Assembly: GCF_009026825.1 (NCBI RefSeq)
Contig: NZ_CP045032.1
Span: forward strand, 2,108,001-2,172,000
DNA from: Corynebacterium urogenitale
GTDB taxonomy: Bacteria > Actinomycetota > Actinomycetes > Mycobacteriales > Mycobacteriaceae
Direction: 5' to 3'
Length of the DNA: 64,000 nucleotides
The translations under genes and the position numbers were made by a program. The notes beneath the pieces are model-generated. The model was not told the DNA's origin, ran no database searches, and worked only from the letters and a program-made list of their open reading frames with translations. Each line of letters starts with the position of its first letter. Position 1 is the first letter of the stretch. Positions 46,750 to 54,761 of this stretch are shown piece after piece.

Positions 46750-47883
46750 CTACGCCATGACCGGCGTTTCCCACAGGTTCAGGCTGGTACCCAGCCCCGT
46801 CTTAATGGCGTTGCCGTAGATCTCCGTTCCCCACGCCACGTCCTCCACGGGCATGCCACCGACGGAATACAGCACAACCTGATCCGGGTCGTAGCCCGGC
46901 GCCTCCTTCTCGGAGACTTGAGCAATGACCTCGAGCTTCTCCGGTGGCAGCTGACCCTTCTTTTCCAGGGTGTACCAGTAGGTTCCTGGGATCCCTAGCT
47001 TCACGTACGCTTCCTCTGCATACTCCTCATCCCATGCTTCATAGAGTCCGCGTGCGTCGAGGACCAGCCTGGCGTCGTTAATCAGAAAATCATCATCGAA
47101 GCGCGCGGCCGCAGGCAGGAGGCAAAGGGTACCCGGCTCCAACCATTCCTTCTTAAAGTAAGGGAATTTCTCCACACCGCCCGCATCAGTGGTCGCCGCG
47201 GCCAGGACGATGTCCGCACCCTTGCACGCCTCCTCAATGCCGTCCTTCGGCACGCAGGTGATACCCGGGTGCTTCTCCGCAATGTAGTTGGTGAAGGAAT
47301 CGATGCCGCGCTGGGAACGGCCCACCACGTTGATGGTTGTGATGCTCGGGCGCCGGGAGATCACCGCGTCCGTATTCGTCCGCGCCATCACGCCCGGGCC
47401 GACGACCGTCAGCGTCTCTGCGTCCGGCTTGGCAAGGTGTTTCACGCCGACGCCAGGAACTGCACCCGTACGGTAAGCGCTCAACAAATTAGCGGACATG
47501 ATCGCCAACGGGGCGCCGGTGGTTGTGTCGTTCAGAGTGAACAGGTGGATGGAACGCGGCAGGCCCTTGTCTTTGTTCTCCACATTGGAGCCGTACCACT
47601 TCACGCCGGTATTGCCGAAGCGGCCACCGAGGTAAGCGGGCATCGCCATGAAGCGCCGATCGGGACCATCGGAGGGCATGTTCACGAACTTCGGCTTCTC
47701 CGGGAAGCTGATCATGGCGCCGTGGGAATTGCCGGACAGCCCGGCCATCATGTAATCGCCCTTGTGCATGAGCACGAGGGTCTCCTCCATGACATCCACG
47801 CAGCGGGCAATATCAGTGACACCAGCCTCGATCATGTCCGGTTCGGACAGGTAGATGAAATCGATGGCGGTTGGGGCAGTCAT
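46750..47883 (-). CDS. ocd: Ornithine cyclodeaminase/mu-crystallin family protein
   Basis: The 377-residue protein has the family pattern: an N-terminal dimer domain (DIARCVDVMEETLVLMHKGD), the substrate segment RFMAMPAYLGG, GNTGVKWYGSN, then LSAYRTGAVPGVGVKHLAKP and a Rossmann segment TLTVVGPGVMARTNTDAVIS. DIVLAAATTDAGG follows. Members include ornithine cyclodeaminase (ornithine to proline plus ammonia); some close relatives carry the label tyramine oxidase subunit B, so the substrate is open. It lies between amtB and soxA, an arrangement known from C. glutamicum. AAGGAG precedes the ATG. Confidence 0.85.
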   Translation of the reverse strand: MTAPTAIDFIYLSEPDMIEAGVTDIARCVDVMEETLVLMHKGDYMMAGLSGNSHGAMISFPEKPKFVNMPSDGPDRRFMAMPAYLGGRFGNTGVKWYGSNVENKDKGLPRSIHLFTLNDTTTGAPLAIMSANLLSAYRTGAVPGVGVKHLAKPDAETLTVVGPGVMARTNTDAVISRRPSITTINVVGRSQRGIDSFTNYIAEKHPGITCVPKDGIEEACKGADIVLAAATTDAGGVEKFPYFKKEWLEPGTLCLLPAAARFDDDFLINDARLVLDARGLYEAWDEEYAEEAYVKLGIPGTYWYTLEKKGQLPPEKLEVIAQVSEKEAPGYDPDQVVLYSVGGMPVEDVAWGTEIYGNAIKTGLGTSLNLWETPVMA

Positions 47884-48003
47884 TGTGATGAACTCCTTGA
47901 AAGTAGGGGGACTGGGACTGACAAGCCTGAAGAACGGAGGCTTGAGGTGGAGGGCAGTGAGGGGCGGGGAGGATGGAAGAAAGATGTGTGGTGAGCGCGC
48001 CGG

Positions 48004-49308
48004 TTACTTCACCGTTGCGTCGGCCTTTGTCGCCTGGTCTTCGGGCACGACCTCGCCGGAGACGTCATCCATCGCCAAGTGGGCGTAGGCCACTTCACGG
48101 TGCAGGCTGGAGTCCACGCCCCGCGCCTCTTCTTCTGGGCTGAGGCGGATATCCATGAGCTTGCTCATCAGCCACGCCAGGAGATAGGTCATGCCGAAGG
48201 AGTAGACAAGGGTGGCGCCGATGGCCACGAGCTCGCGCCAGATGAGGTCGATGTCCCCACCGAAGAACACGCCCGCGCGGCCAGCGGGGGCTGCCTTGGA
48301 GCCGAAGAACACGACAAACAGGGCACCCGCAATGCCGGCGATGCCGTGGACGGCGAAAACATCGACAGAGTCATCGATTTTGTGGCGGCGCTTGAGGTTG
48401 ATTGCGAAGAAGGCAGCGGTGGCACCGATCGCTCCTGCGCAGATCGCACCGATCGGGGTGACCGCATCAGCCACCGGTGTGATGGCCACCATGCCGGCGA
48501 TCATGCCGGTGCCCAGGCCCATGAGAGTCGCAGCCTTATTGATCAGCCGCTCCAGGATGTACATGCCGATGATGCCACCGCACAGGGCCAGCAGGGTGGT
48601 GAGGACCACGTACTGGGCAAGGAAATTCGCACCGCCAGCGGTGCCGCCATTGAAGCCCATCCAGCCCATCGCGATCATTCCAGCACCAATGAGCATCAAC
48701 GGGATGTTGTGGGGCTTGTCATCGGTGGTGGCTGCGCGGCGGCCAAGAACCATTGCCAGCGCCAGGCCCGCCGCACCAGCATTCATGTGCACGGCGGTGC
48801 CACCGGCGAAATCATGCAGGCCCAGCACGTTGCGCATCCAGCCACCCACGTATCCGGACTCTTCGTCCGAGATGGCGAAAACCCAGTGAGCGATCGGCGC
48901 GTACACGACCACCACCCAGACGGGGACGAAGAAGAACCAGGCATCGAAGCGCATGCGGCCTGCAGCGCCGGAGGAGGCCAGTGCCACCGCGATCGCTGCG
49001 AAGAGCACGTAGAAAGCGCCCCACAGGGTGCCGCCCGCGCCGTCGTCGCTGAGGAACTCATCGAAGAAGGAGTATTCGAAAGGGTTGCCGATGATGCCCC
49101 AGCCGCCGACGGAATTGCCGAGCACCAGGCCGCGTCCAATGATGACGTAGACCACGGCGGTGAGCGCCAGGGAGCTCATCACCATCATCATCATGTTGAG
49201 CACACTACGGCCATTGAGCATGCCACCGTAGAGCATTGCCAGTCCTGGGAACATGAGCAGGACGAGGGAAAAAGCGGCCAAGATCCATGCGATATCCGCG
49301 CCGGACAT
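48004..49308 (-). CDS. amtB: Ammonium transporter
   Basis: The protein of about 434 residues has 11 membrane segments and the Amt signatures. These are FPGLAMLYGGMLNGRSVLNM, WVFAISDEESGYVGGWMRN, the pore segment LHDFAGGTAVHMNAGAAGLA (with the first pore His), MGWMGFNGGTAGGANFLAQY and VDVFAVHGIAGIAGALFVVF (with the second pore His). It moves ammonium or ammonia inward. It opens the amtB-ocd-soxA operon, repressed by AmtR in C. glutamicum. No AmtR motif is obvious upstream, but an 11-bp inverted repeat is. ATG 49308 is preferred over GTG 49326 because GGGGTGG precedes it and MSGADIAWIL fits the family. Confidence 0.95.
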   Translation of the reverse strand: MSGADIAWILAAFSLVLLMFPGLAMLYGGMLNGRSVLNMMMMVMSSLALTAVVYVIIGRGLVLGNSVGGWGIIGNPFEYSFFDEFLSDDGAGGTLWGAFYVLFAAIAVALASSGAAGRMRFDAWFFFVPVWVVVVYAPIAHWVFAISDEESGYVGGWMRNVLGLHDFAGGTAVHMNAGAAGLALAMVLGRRAATTDDKPHNIPLMLIGAGMIAMGWMGFNGGTAGGANFLAQYVVLTTLLALCGGIIGMYILERLINKAATLMGLGTGMIAGMVAITPVADAVTPIGAICAGAIGATAAFFAINLKRRHKIDDSVDVFAVHGIAGIAGALFVVFFGSKAAPAGRAGVFFGGDIDLIWRELVAIGATLVYSFGMTYLLAWLMSKLMDIRLSPEEEARGVDSSLHREVAYAHLAMDDVSGEVVPEDQATKADATVK

Positions 49309-49320
49309 GTGCCACCCCGC

Positions 49321-49380
49321 TTTCACTTGTAGGTTGTTTTGAAGGTCTCGAGTGAGGCCTTGCTTGGCTTACAAGTGAAA
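49321..49380. promoter_or_regulatory. 11-bp perfect inverted repeat upstream of amtB
   Basis: TTTCACTTGTA (49321-49331) and TACAAGTGAAA (49370-49380) are perfect inverted copies, 38 bases apart. They flank the probable amtB promoter, just 13 bases before the ATG on the inner side. They differ from the AmtR motif I recall (TTTCTAT-N6-ATAGAAA). The repeat may bind another nitrogen regulator, or fold as a leader hairpin. Confidence 0.6.
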
Positions 49381-49485
49381 ATTTATGGAGCGTGGGTGTC
49401 GCGGGATTTGCTCCCGAATTACGCTTTGGTGTCCTGCTGCAGCAGTTGTGTTGCGCTTTCGTTTCCTGCGTGCCCTGGCTGTTAA

Positions 49486-49527
49486 CTGCGGTTAGTCTTC
49501 GTCGAGCTGCGGTTAGTCTTCGTCGAA
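49486..49527. repeat. 21-bp tandem duplication at the fic stop codon
   Basis: Two units of CTGCGGTTAGTCTTCGTCGA plus one differing base lie head to tail (49486-49506 and 49507-49527). Each carries the fic stop codon on the minus strand. The first stop (49515-49513) is used, so the second copy is a non-coding echo of the last five codons. Confidence 0.9.
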
Positions 49528-50778
49528 CATGAGGAGCTCACGCCCCTTTATGGACAGCGCGAATACCAGCGGCTTCTTGTTGAGCTCCTCGAGGTATCCG
49601 GCGTCAACCAACGAACCTAACTCACGCCGGGTAGTCTGCTTCGATTTCTCAAGAAATTTCGAAACCTCTTCCAGCTTCACACCGGATCGGGGACCAAATA
49701 AGGCGACCTGGCCAAGGAGGAAGAAGATCTGCAGTTGATACTCACTGAACCCGACTGACTCGTGTTGACGGATCTCAGCAATTCGGTTGAGCAGCTGCTG
49801 GAGACTCTGTCTCTTTTCCAAGAGCGATTCTTCCAGTTGCTCCTGCGCATTAGCCAGCATGTCCAATAGATCCGTTACGAAGAAGGTGGCCTCGGCCTTA
49901 TACATTGGGTCTTCGAGTTGTTTAAACGCCTTGTAATACTTGTTTTTTTGGCGCATCATCTCGGCAGACAACGATATGGCGGTTGGCGCTGACAGCAACG
50001 ACTTAAGACGGAGTGCGAGCAAAAATCGTCCGAATCTACCGTTGCCGTCATAGAACGGGTGGGTGTGTTCCAACATGAAGTGACCAACCAATGCGCCGAC
50101 AAGGTGAAGAGCAGTGGAGTCCCTATTGGCCTCCAGCATCGCATTCAGTCGCCCATTTATTTCACTTTCTCCTACCACGCCCGAGTGGATCGGCTTCTTG
50201 TCTCCGCCCCAGATATGAACCGGGCCCGCTCTAAACAAATCGCCGTCAAGCTGATCTTGCACACCGATCTCTTCGCCGAGCAAACGATCGTAGAGCTCCC
50301 GAACTTCTTTCAGTGTCTGGGGAAATGCTTCTCCTGCCACCATTTGATTGTCGAAGAGTATTGAATAGGTGCGAGTCATTTCTTGGAAGCGACTCCGCCC
50401 TTTAGAGAGCTTCTTTCCTGCCGGCTTCTGAGCGGACTCGAGGGCGTCAGTAATCTCTTGCCGCGTGGAGTGAATATTTTCTATCTCATTGCTTGATCGA
50501 ATCTCCTCGACCAACAGAGTGAAGAGATAGTGGCTCTGCGCTGCTCCCGGCAGCTGACCCCAGAGCTTTTCGATGGCTATTTCCCGCCGCCAGATTGCTT
50601 CCAACTGGCCTTGTAACCCAGTGTGAGAAACAACGAACAGCTGATTACCCCCAACGTAGTAGGAGTATGGAATCGTGGCTGGGCTTGATAAGCGCTGTTC
50701 AAGTTCCTTTTCGACCACACCCATGGCATCACGTGATGTCTGATGGAAGATAGCTTTTAGCGTCTTGTAACTCGACAC
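49513..50778 (-). CDS. Fic/DOC family protein (class II) with C-terminal winged helix
   Basis: The 421-residue protein carries the Fic active-site loop HPFYDGNGRFGR (about residues 238-249) with catalytic His and ATP-phosphate-binding residues intact. An N-terminal inhibitory helix SSNEIENI with the regulatory Glu is present (about residue 96), as in class II Fic enzymes. The C-terminal part (VKLEEVSKFLEKSKQTTRRE) is a winged helix. Fic proteins usually transfer AMP to target proteins. The start is GTG 50778 with a very close AGGAG. The upstream spacer and the gene are AT-richer than their neighbours. It stands alone between amtB and tRNA-Thr, suggesting a recent insertion. Confidence 0.92.
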   Translation of the reverse strand: MSSYKTLKAIFHQTSRDAMGVVEKELEQRLSSPATIPYSYYVGGNQLFVVSHTGLQGQLEAIWRREIAIEKLWGQLPGAAQSHYLFTLLVEEIRSSNEIENIHSTRQEITDALESAQKPAGKKLSKGRSRFQEMTRTYSILFDNQMVAGEAFPQTLKEVRELYDRLLGEEIGVQDQLDGDLFRAGPVHIWGGDKKPIHSGVVGESEINGRLNAMLEANRDSTALHLVGALVGHFMLEHTHPFYDGNGRFGRFLLALRLKSLLSAPTAISLSAEMMRQKNKYYKAFKQLEDPMYKAEATFFVTDLLDMLANAQEQLEESLLEKRQSLQQLLNRIAEIRQHESVGFSEYQLQIFFLLGQVALFGPRSGVKLEEVSKFLEKSKQTTRRELGSLVDAGYLEELNKKPLVFALSIKGRELLMFDED

Positions 50779-51044
50779 GCTCCTGAACCTTTCATCACAT
50801 ACATCGGCAAGACTGATGCCCTATTTTATAAAATCGCCGGTTTTTATGAAATAGACGGACCAACGATGCCTCCCATTTCATAACACTAACCTGACATTGC
50901 GCTCCCAGGCTTCAATCTCTTCTCGGATGATCCGCCAAGTGTTACGGCAACTCTAGATACCCGCTGACTCCCCCAATAGCGGAGGACTGTTGCTTTTGTT
51001 GCTTTTACCGCTCGAGCGGGCTGCACACCCCAGATACGACAACA
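50779..51044. other. AT-rich spacer between fic and tRNA-Thr with possible HTH remnant
   Basis: There is no complete gene. Just upstream of fic lie TTTATAAAAT and TTTTTATGAAAT words, suitable for a promoter. On the minus strand near 50885-50955 a short frame reads NTWRIIREEIEAWERNV, which resembles the end of an excisionase-type helix-turn-helix. It is preceded and followed by stops. The piece may be a relic of an integrated element beside the tRNA, but it is too short to be certain. Confidence 0.3.
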
Positions 51045-51080
51045 CCCCCTCACCATATTTGCAGATGAGGGGGAGTTTTT
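51045..51080. terminator. Bidirectional terminator next to tRNA-Thr
   Basis: CCCCCTCA (51045-51052) pairs with TGAGGGGG (51066-51073), with TTTTT on the plus side (51076-51080). On the minus strand it closes the tRNA transcript and is followed by TGTTGT. Confidence 0.75.
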
Positions 51081-51086
51081 ATGCGG

Positions 51087-51159
51087 AGCCGCTTACGAGA
51101 ATCGAACTCGTGACCTTTTCATTACGAGTGAAACGCTCTGCCGACTGAGCTAAAGCGGC
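51087..51159 (-). tRNA. tRNA-Thr (CGT anticodon)
   Basis: The 73-base sequence on the minus strand folds as a cloverleaf. The acceptor stem pairs GCCGCTT with AAGCGGC, and the D-arm is AGCTCAGTCGGCAGAGC-like. The anticodon loop is CTCGTAA with CGT at the centre, and the T-arm contains GTTCGATTC. The CGT anticodon reads ACG (Thr). The gene ends just upstream of a terminator. CCA is not encoded. Confidence 0.95.
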
Positions 51160-51301
51160 GCATACGAGCTCCAACGCGCGAGGCGCCGAAGAAAACGTAC
51201 AAGCGGGTATCTTACTGCACCCCACCCACCACTCACAAAAAAGGGCCACACCATCCTCGATCTACCGAGGCCATTGCCTCATGGCTCGTACTATGGAGCG
51301 C

Positions 51302-51892
51302 ATGAACTGGGTTCCCGATTCCACACGCGCATCCGCCTGGACCCCGCCGGAGGGATGGCCGGAGGCGATCACGCTGGAACTCGGCATCGAGTTGTGGCGC
51401 ATTCCCCTCGTCATCGCCTCCGCGGTCGGCATCTATCTGCTGTTCCTCCTCTTCGTGCGCGTCTTCGGCCCGCGCATACTCGGAAAACTCGCAAGCTTCG
51501 ATGCCGTAGTCATCGTCATGTTCGGCGCCGTCGCCGGCCGTGTGATTCTCGGCCACCCTCCCACACTCGCCGCGGGCGCCATTGGCCTGCTGACACTCGT
51601 GTGCCTCGAGGCAGTGTTCGGCGCTGTTCAGCACCTGCGCGGCTTCCGCCACGCCATCTCCGGCGACGCCATCCTCCTCGTCGCCCACGGAGAACTCCTC
51701 CACGCGCACATGCGCAAAGCTCACGTCACCACGACCAACATCTATTCCGCAGCACGCAAGGCGGGCCTCACCCAGCTGGCGCAGGCCAAGTGCATCATCC
51801 TGGAACCCACCGGTGAGCTCTCCATCATTCGCGAGGGCACCGACATGGACCCCGCCCTGCTCAATGGCGTGGTCGGCCGCGAACACATCTAG
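51302..51892 (+). CDS. DUF421 family membrane protein
   Basis: The protein of about 196 residues has three membrane helices (RIPLVIASAVGIYLLFLLFV; SFDAVVIVMFGAVAGRVILG; LAAGAIGLLTLVCLEAVFGA), then a soluble domain with DAILLVAHGELLHAHMRKAH and CIILEPTGELSIIREG. It matches the DUF421/YetF family, whose function is unknown. The start at 51302 has GGAG six bases upstream and is preferred over earlier in-frame ATGs. It converges on holB with a gap of 26 bases. Confidence 0.82.
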   Translation: MNWVPDSTRASAWTPPEGWPEAITLELGIELWRIPLVIASAVGIYLLFLLFVRVFGPRILGKLASFDAVVIVMFGAVAGRVILGHPPTLAAGAIGLLTLVCLEAVFGAVQHLRGFRHAISGDAILLVAHGELLHAHMRKAHVTTTNIYSAARKAGLTQLAQAKCIILEPTGELSIIREGTDMDPALLNGVVGREHI

Positions 51893-51918
51893 GCGCTCCA
51901 CACCCGCGAAAACACCAG

Positions 51919-53121
51919 CTACACCACCCCGCAGCACTCGCGTAGGCGCCCCGCCATCGCATCCAGCGCCACTTCCGGTCGCACGTTGAGCTTCAGCGTC
52001 TCGCGGCACTCTGCCACCGCGTCAATGCAGCGGACCATCGCCTCCGGCTTATTCCGCCGCGCCAGCTCCTTCGAGGTCGCCGCCATATCCGGATGCTGGA
52101 ACCCGCCGATCGGCACGCCCTCCTCATCCACCGCACCGGCGGCAACCATCATCGCGTCGCGGTACAGTCCCGCCACGTCGATGAGCGCCAGATCCAGCGC
52201 GTCACGCATCATCCGCTTACGCCGCGCCTCCTGCTCCTTCTCCAGTGCCTTGAGCTGCCCTGTCGCGCCGCGCTGTGCCTTCGCCACGCCCCTTCCCTTG
52301 GACCCCATGCCCAGCGAAGATTCCAGCGCCACGCGTTCCTCTGCGTCCTTGCCCTCCATTGTCGACGCCGCTTCCTCCGTAGCCTTCGCCACCAGCTCGG
52401 AGGTGAAGCGATACACCGCGCCAGGCTCGTACACCAGCTGCGGCAACTTTAAGGCCGTCGCGCGCTTTGTGCGCGCCTTCTCATCCGCTGCCAGCCGCCG
52501 TGCCCTGCCGATATGCCCGCCGGAGACACCCGCTGCCCATTTCGCTTGCTCTTTCGTCAGGCCCAGCGTGGCGTCGGACAAAAGAACGGCCTCGACCTGC
52601 TCCGGCGCGGGGGTCGGAACGTACACATGACGGCAACGGGAACGCAGGGTAATCGCAATATCGCGTGGGTCGGTGGACGGCGTACACAGCAGGAACACCG
52701 TGTGCTTCGGCGGCTCCTCCACAGACTTCAGCAGCGCATTCGCACCGGACTCATTGAGGCGATCCGCGTCCTCAATGACCACCACGCGCCAGTCGGCCAC
52801 ACCCGGCAGCTTCGCCGCCTCCAGCACAACCTTGCGTACCTCATCCACCGGGATCACCGCGCCAGTAGTGGACACCCACAGAATATCCGGGTGGGTACCC
52901 GCAGCGGCGCTGCGGCACTGCTCGCACCGGCCACACCCGCCGTGCGGGCACACCAGCGCCGTCGCAAAGACCTTCGCCGCAATCGACCGCCCGCTGCCCG
53001 GAGGCCCCGTGAACAGCCACGAGTGGGTCATCGCAGTCGGATCCTCAACGGCACTCAACAGTGCCGCACGCACTGGCTCCGCGGTGATCTGGCTGAAGAT
53101 CGGAGGTACTTGTTCGCTCAC
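51919..53121 (-). CDS. holB: DNA polymerase III subunit delta'
   Basis: The protein of about 400 residues is part of the clamp loader. The AAA+ P-loop GPPGSGRSIAAKVFATAL and the zinc module CPHGGCGRCEQC are present. EDADRLNESGANALLKSVEE (Walker B-like and sensor 1) and TLRSRCRHV (SRC motif) follow. The long frame upstream of 53121 does not look like protein. GTG 53121 is supported by a TAGACT box eight bases upstream. It is divergent from cyaB, with only 51 bases between the two start codons. Confidence 0.95.
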   Translation of the reverse strand: MSEQVPPIFSQITAEPVRAALLSAVEDPTAMTHSWLFTGPPGSGRSIAAKVFATALVCPHGGCGRCEQCRSAAAGTHPDILWVSTTGAVIPVDEVRKVVLEAAKLPGVADWRVVVIEDADRLNESGANALLKSVEEPPKHTVFLLCTPSTDPRDIAITLRSRCRHVYVPTPAPEQVEAVLLSDATLGLTKEQAKWAAGVSGGHIGRARRLAADEKARTKRATALKLPQLVYEPGAVYRFTSELVAKATEEAASTMEGKDAEERVALESSLGMGSKGRGVAKAQRGATGQLKALEKEQEARRKRMMRDALDLALIDVAGLYRDAMMVAAGAVDEEGVPIGGFQHPDMAATSKELARRNKPEAMVRCIDAVAECRETLKLNVRPEVALDAMAGRLRECCGVV

Positions 53122-53129
53122 AATTGCCC

Positions 53130-53165
53130 AGTCTAACTGCCCCCGGGACAGCTCTCCGATAGGCT
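53130..53165. promoter_or_regulatory. Back-to-back leaderless promoters of holB and cyaB
   Basis: On the minus strand TAGACT (53135-53130) lies eight bases before GTG 53121 of holB. On the plus strand TAGGCT (53160-53165) lies seven bases before ATG 53173 of cyaB. The start codons are only 51 bases apart, so the -35 regions must overlap and the two promoters may compete. Confidence 0.6.
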
Positions 53166-53172
53166 GAAAACC

Positions 53173-54717
53173 ATGACTCAGCTCCTTCGCTATTTGGCGT
53201 GGGCCAGCAAGACCTCCTGGCCCCTGTACGCAGCGTCGGTTCTGGCTACCAACATTGTGGGAGCATTGGCCGTGGCCACGTTCCTGCGCTTCCTCGTGCC
53301 GCTGCCAGCCGCGCAGGAGATCACCAACCCGAACACCACCACTGCGCTGCTCTACGCGTGCTACTTCGTGTTCGCCATCGTCGCGGGCGTGATCCTGACG
53401 CTGGTGTTTTTCGCGCCTGTACTTCGATGGCAACGCACGCCGGAAGCCTACGACCCGAACATGGTTCGTGACCTGGTTCTGCGCATTCCTACGCTGCAGA
53501 CAATCACCGGCGCGATCCTGTGGCTCATCGGCGTGGTCGTATTTACTGTGGTGGCGCTGCAATACACCACGCGATGGGGCATCGCTGTGGGCGTGACCGC
53601 GCTGCTCGGCGGTCTGATGGTGTGCCTCATGACGTACATGGAGGCCGAACGCCTCGTCCGCCCCGTGGCCGCCCGCGCACTGCAACGAGGCGCGCCTGAC
53701 CACTCGCACCTCAACCCCATGTCTCGGCGCCTAATGGTCACCTGGATGCTCACCTCTGCCGTTCCCGTGCTGGGCATTCTGCTGTTGCTGCTGGCGGAGG
53801 CCACGGACTTCTTCCCCGGCGACGCCAACGATATCCTCCCCGCACTGGTCGCCCTCTCCCTCACCATGCTACTCACGGGCTTCGCGGGTACCCGCCTGTA
53901 CTCGATGGCGGTGGTCGATCCCGTGCGCGAGCTGCAATACGCCATCAACCGAGTCCGCCGCGGTGAAGTGGACACCACAGTGCGCATCTACGACTCCTCG
54001 GAAATCGGCGTGCTGCAGGCGGGCTTCAACGAGATGATGCGTGGCCTGCGGGAGCGTCAGCGCGTCAGCGACCTCTTCGGTCGCTACGTGGGCACGGAAG
54101 TCGCCCGGCGAGCGCTGGAGGAAAAGCCGGAGCTCGGCGGTGAATCCCGCGAGGTAGCTGTTCTCTTCGTGGACGTGATTGGCTCCACGGGCTTTGCTGC
54201 GAAGGAAGCGCCACAGCACGTGGTGAAGGCCCTCAACGAATTCTTCGACCGCGTGGTAGAGGGCGTGCACCGCAACAAGGGCATCATCAACAAGTTCGAG
54301 GGCGACGCCGCCCTGGCCGTGTTCGGTGCTCCTCTGCCACTGGATGACGTGGCCGGACACGCGCTGGCCGCTGCGCGCGAGCTGCGCGAGGAGCTCCAGG
54401 GCATGGAGTTCGAGGCTGGCATTGGTGTGGCCGCGGGTTCCGTGGTCGCGGGTCATATCGGCGCGCGCGATCGCTTCGAATACACCGTCATTGGCGACGC
54501 TGTGAACCAGGCCGCGCGTCTGACCGACTTAGCCAAGAACACCCCGGGCCGCGTACTCACGAGTGCCGCCACTGTGCGCCAAGCCAACGAGGCCGAGCAG
54601 GCCCGCTGGACCATGCTGAAATCCGTGGAGCTGCGCGGTCGCCGCGAGATGACCCAGTTGGCGCGCCCGACCCGCAAGACGATGGCGGAGGTCGAGACCG
54701 AAAACGAGTCGGCCTAA
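53173..54717 (+). CDS. cyaB: Membrane class III adenylate cyclase with HAMP domain
   Basis: This 514-residue protein makes cAMP from ATP. Six membrane helices in the first 250 residues are followed by a HAMP domain (RLYSMAVVDPVRELQYAINR, then EIGVLQAGFNEMMRGLRERQ). The cyclase domain (from about residue 310) contains VLFVDVIGSTGF with a metal Asp, NKFEGDAALAVFGAP with the second acidic residue, and RFEYTVIGDAVNQAARLTDL with the transition-state Asn and Arg. Key residues are intact. It matches CyaB of C. glutamicum in layout and neighbourhood (topA, holB). Its cAMP product would bind GlxR, for which a perfect operator is found at the sdh operon. Confidence 0.93.
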   Translation: MTQLLRYLAWASKTSWPLYAASVLATNIVGALAVATFLRFLVPLPAAQEITNPNTTTALLYACYFVFAIVAGVILTLVFFAPVLRWQRTPEAYDPNMVRDLVLRIPTLQTITGAILWLIGVVVFTVVALQYTTRWGIAVGVTALLGGLMVCLMTYMEAERLVRPVAARALQRGAPDHSHLNPMSRRLMVTWMLTSAVPVLGILLLLLAEATDFFPGDANDILPALVALSLTMLLTGFAGTRLYSMAVVDPVRELQYAINRVRRGEVDTTVRIYDSSEIGVLQAGFNEMMRGLRERQRVSDLFGRYVGTEVARRALEEKPELGGESREVAVLFVDVIGSTGFAAKEAPQHVVKALNEFFDRVVEGVHRNKGIINKFEGDAALAVFGAPLPLDDVAGHALAAARELREELQGMEFEAGIGVAAGSVVAGHIGARDRFEYTVIGDAVNQAARLTDLAKNTPGRVLTSAATVRQANEAEQARWTMLKSVELRGRREMTQLARPTRKTMAEVETENESA

Positions 54718-54761
54718 GCCACACCCTGACCCGAGTTTTACGCTGACGAAGGGAGGCCACC

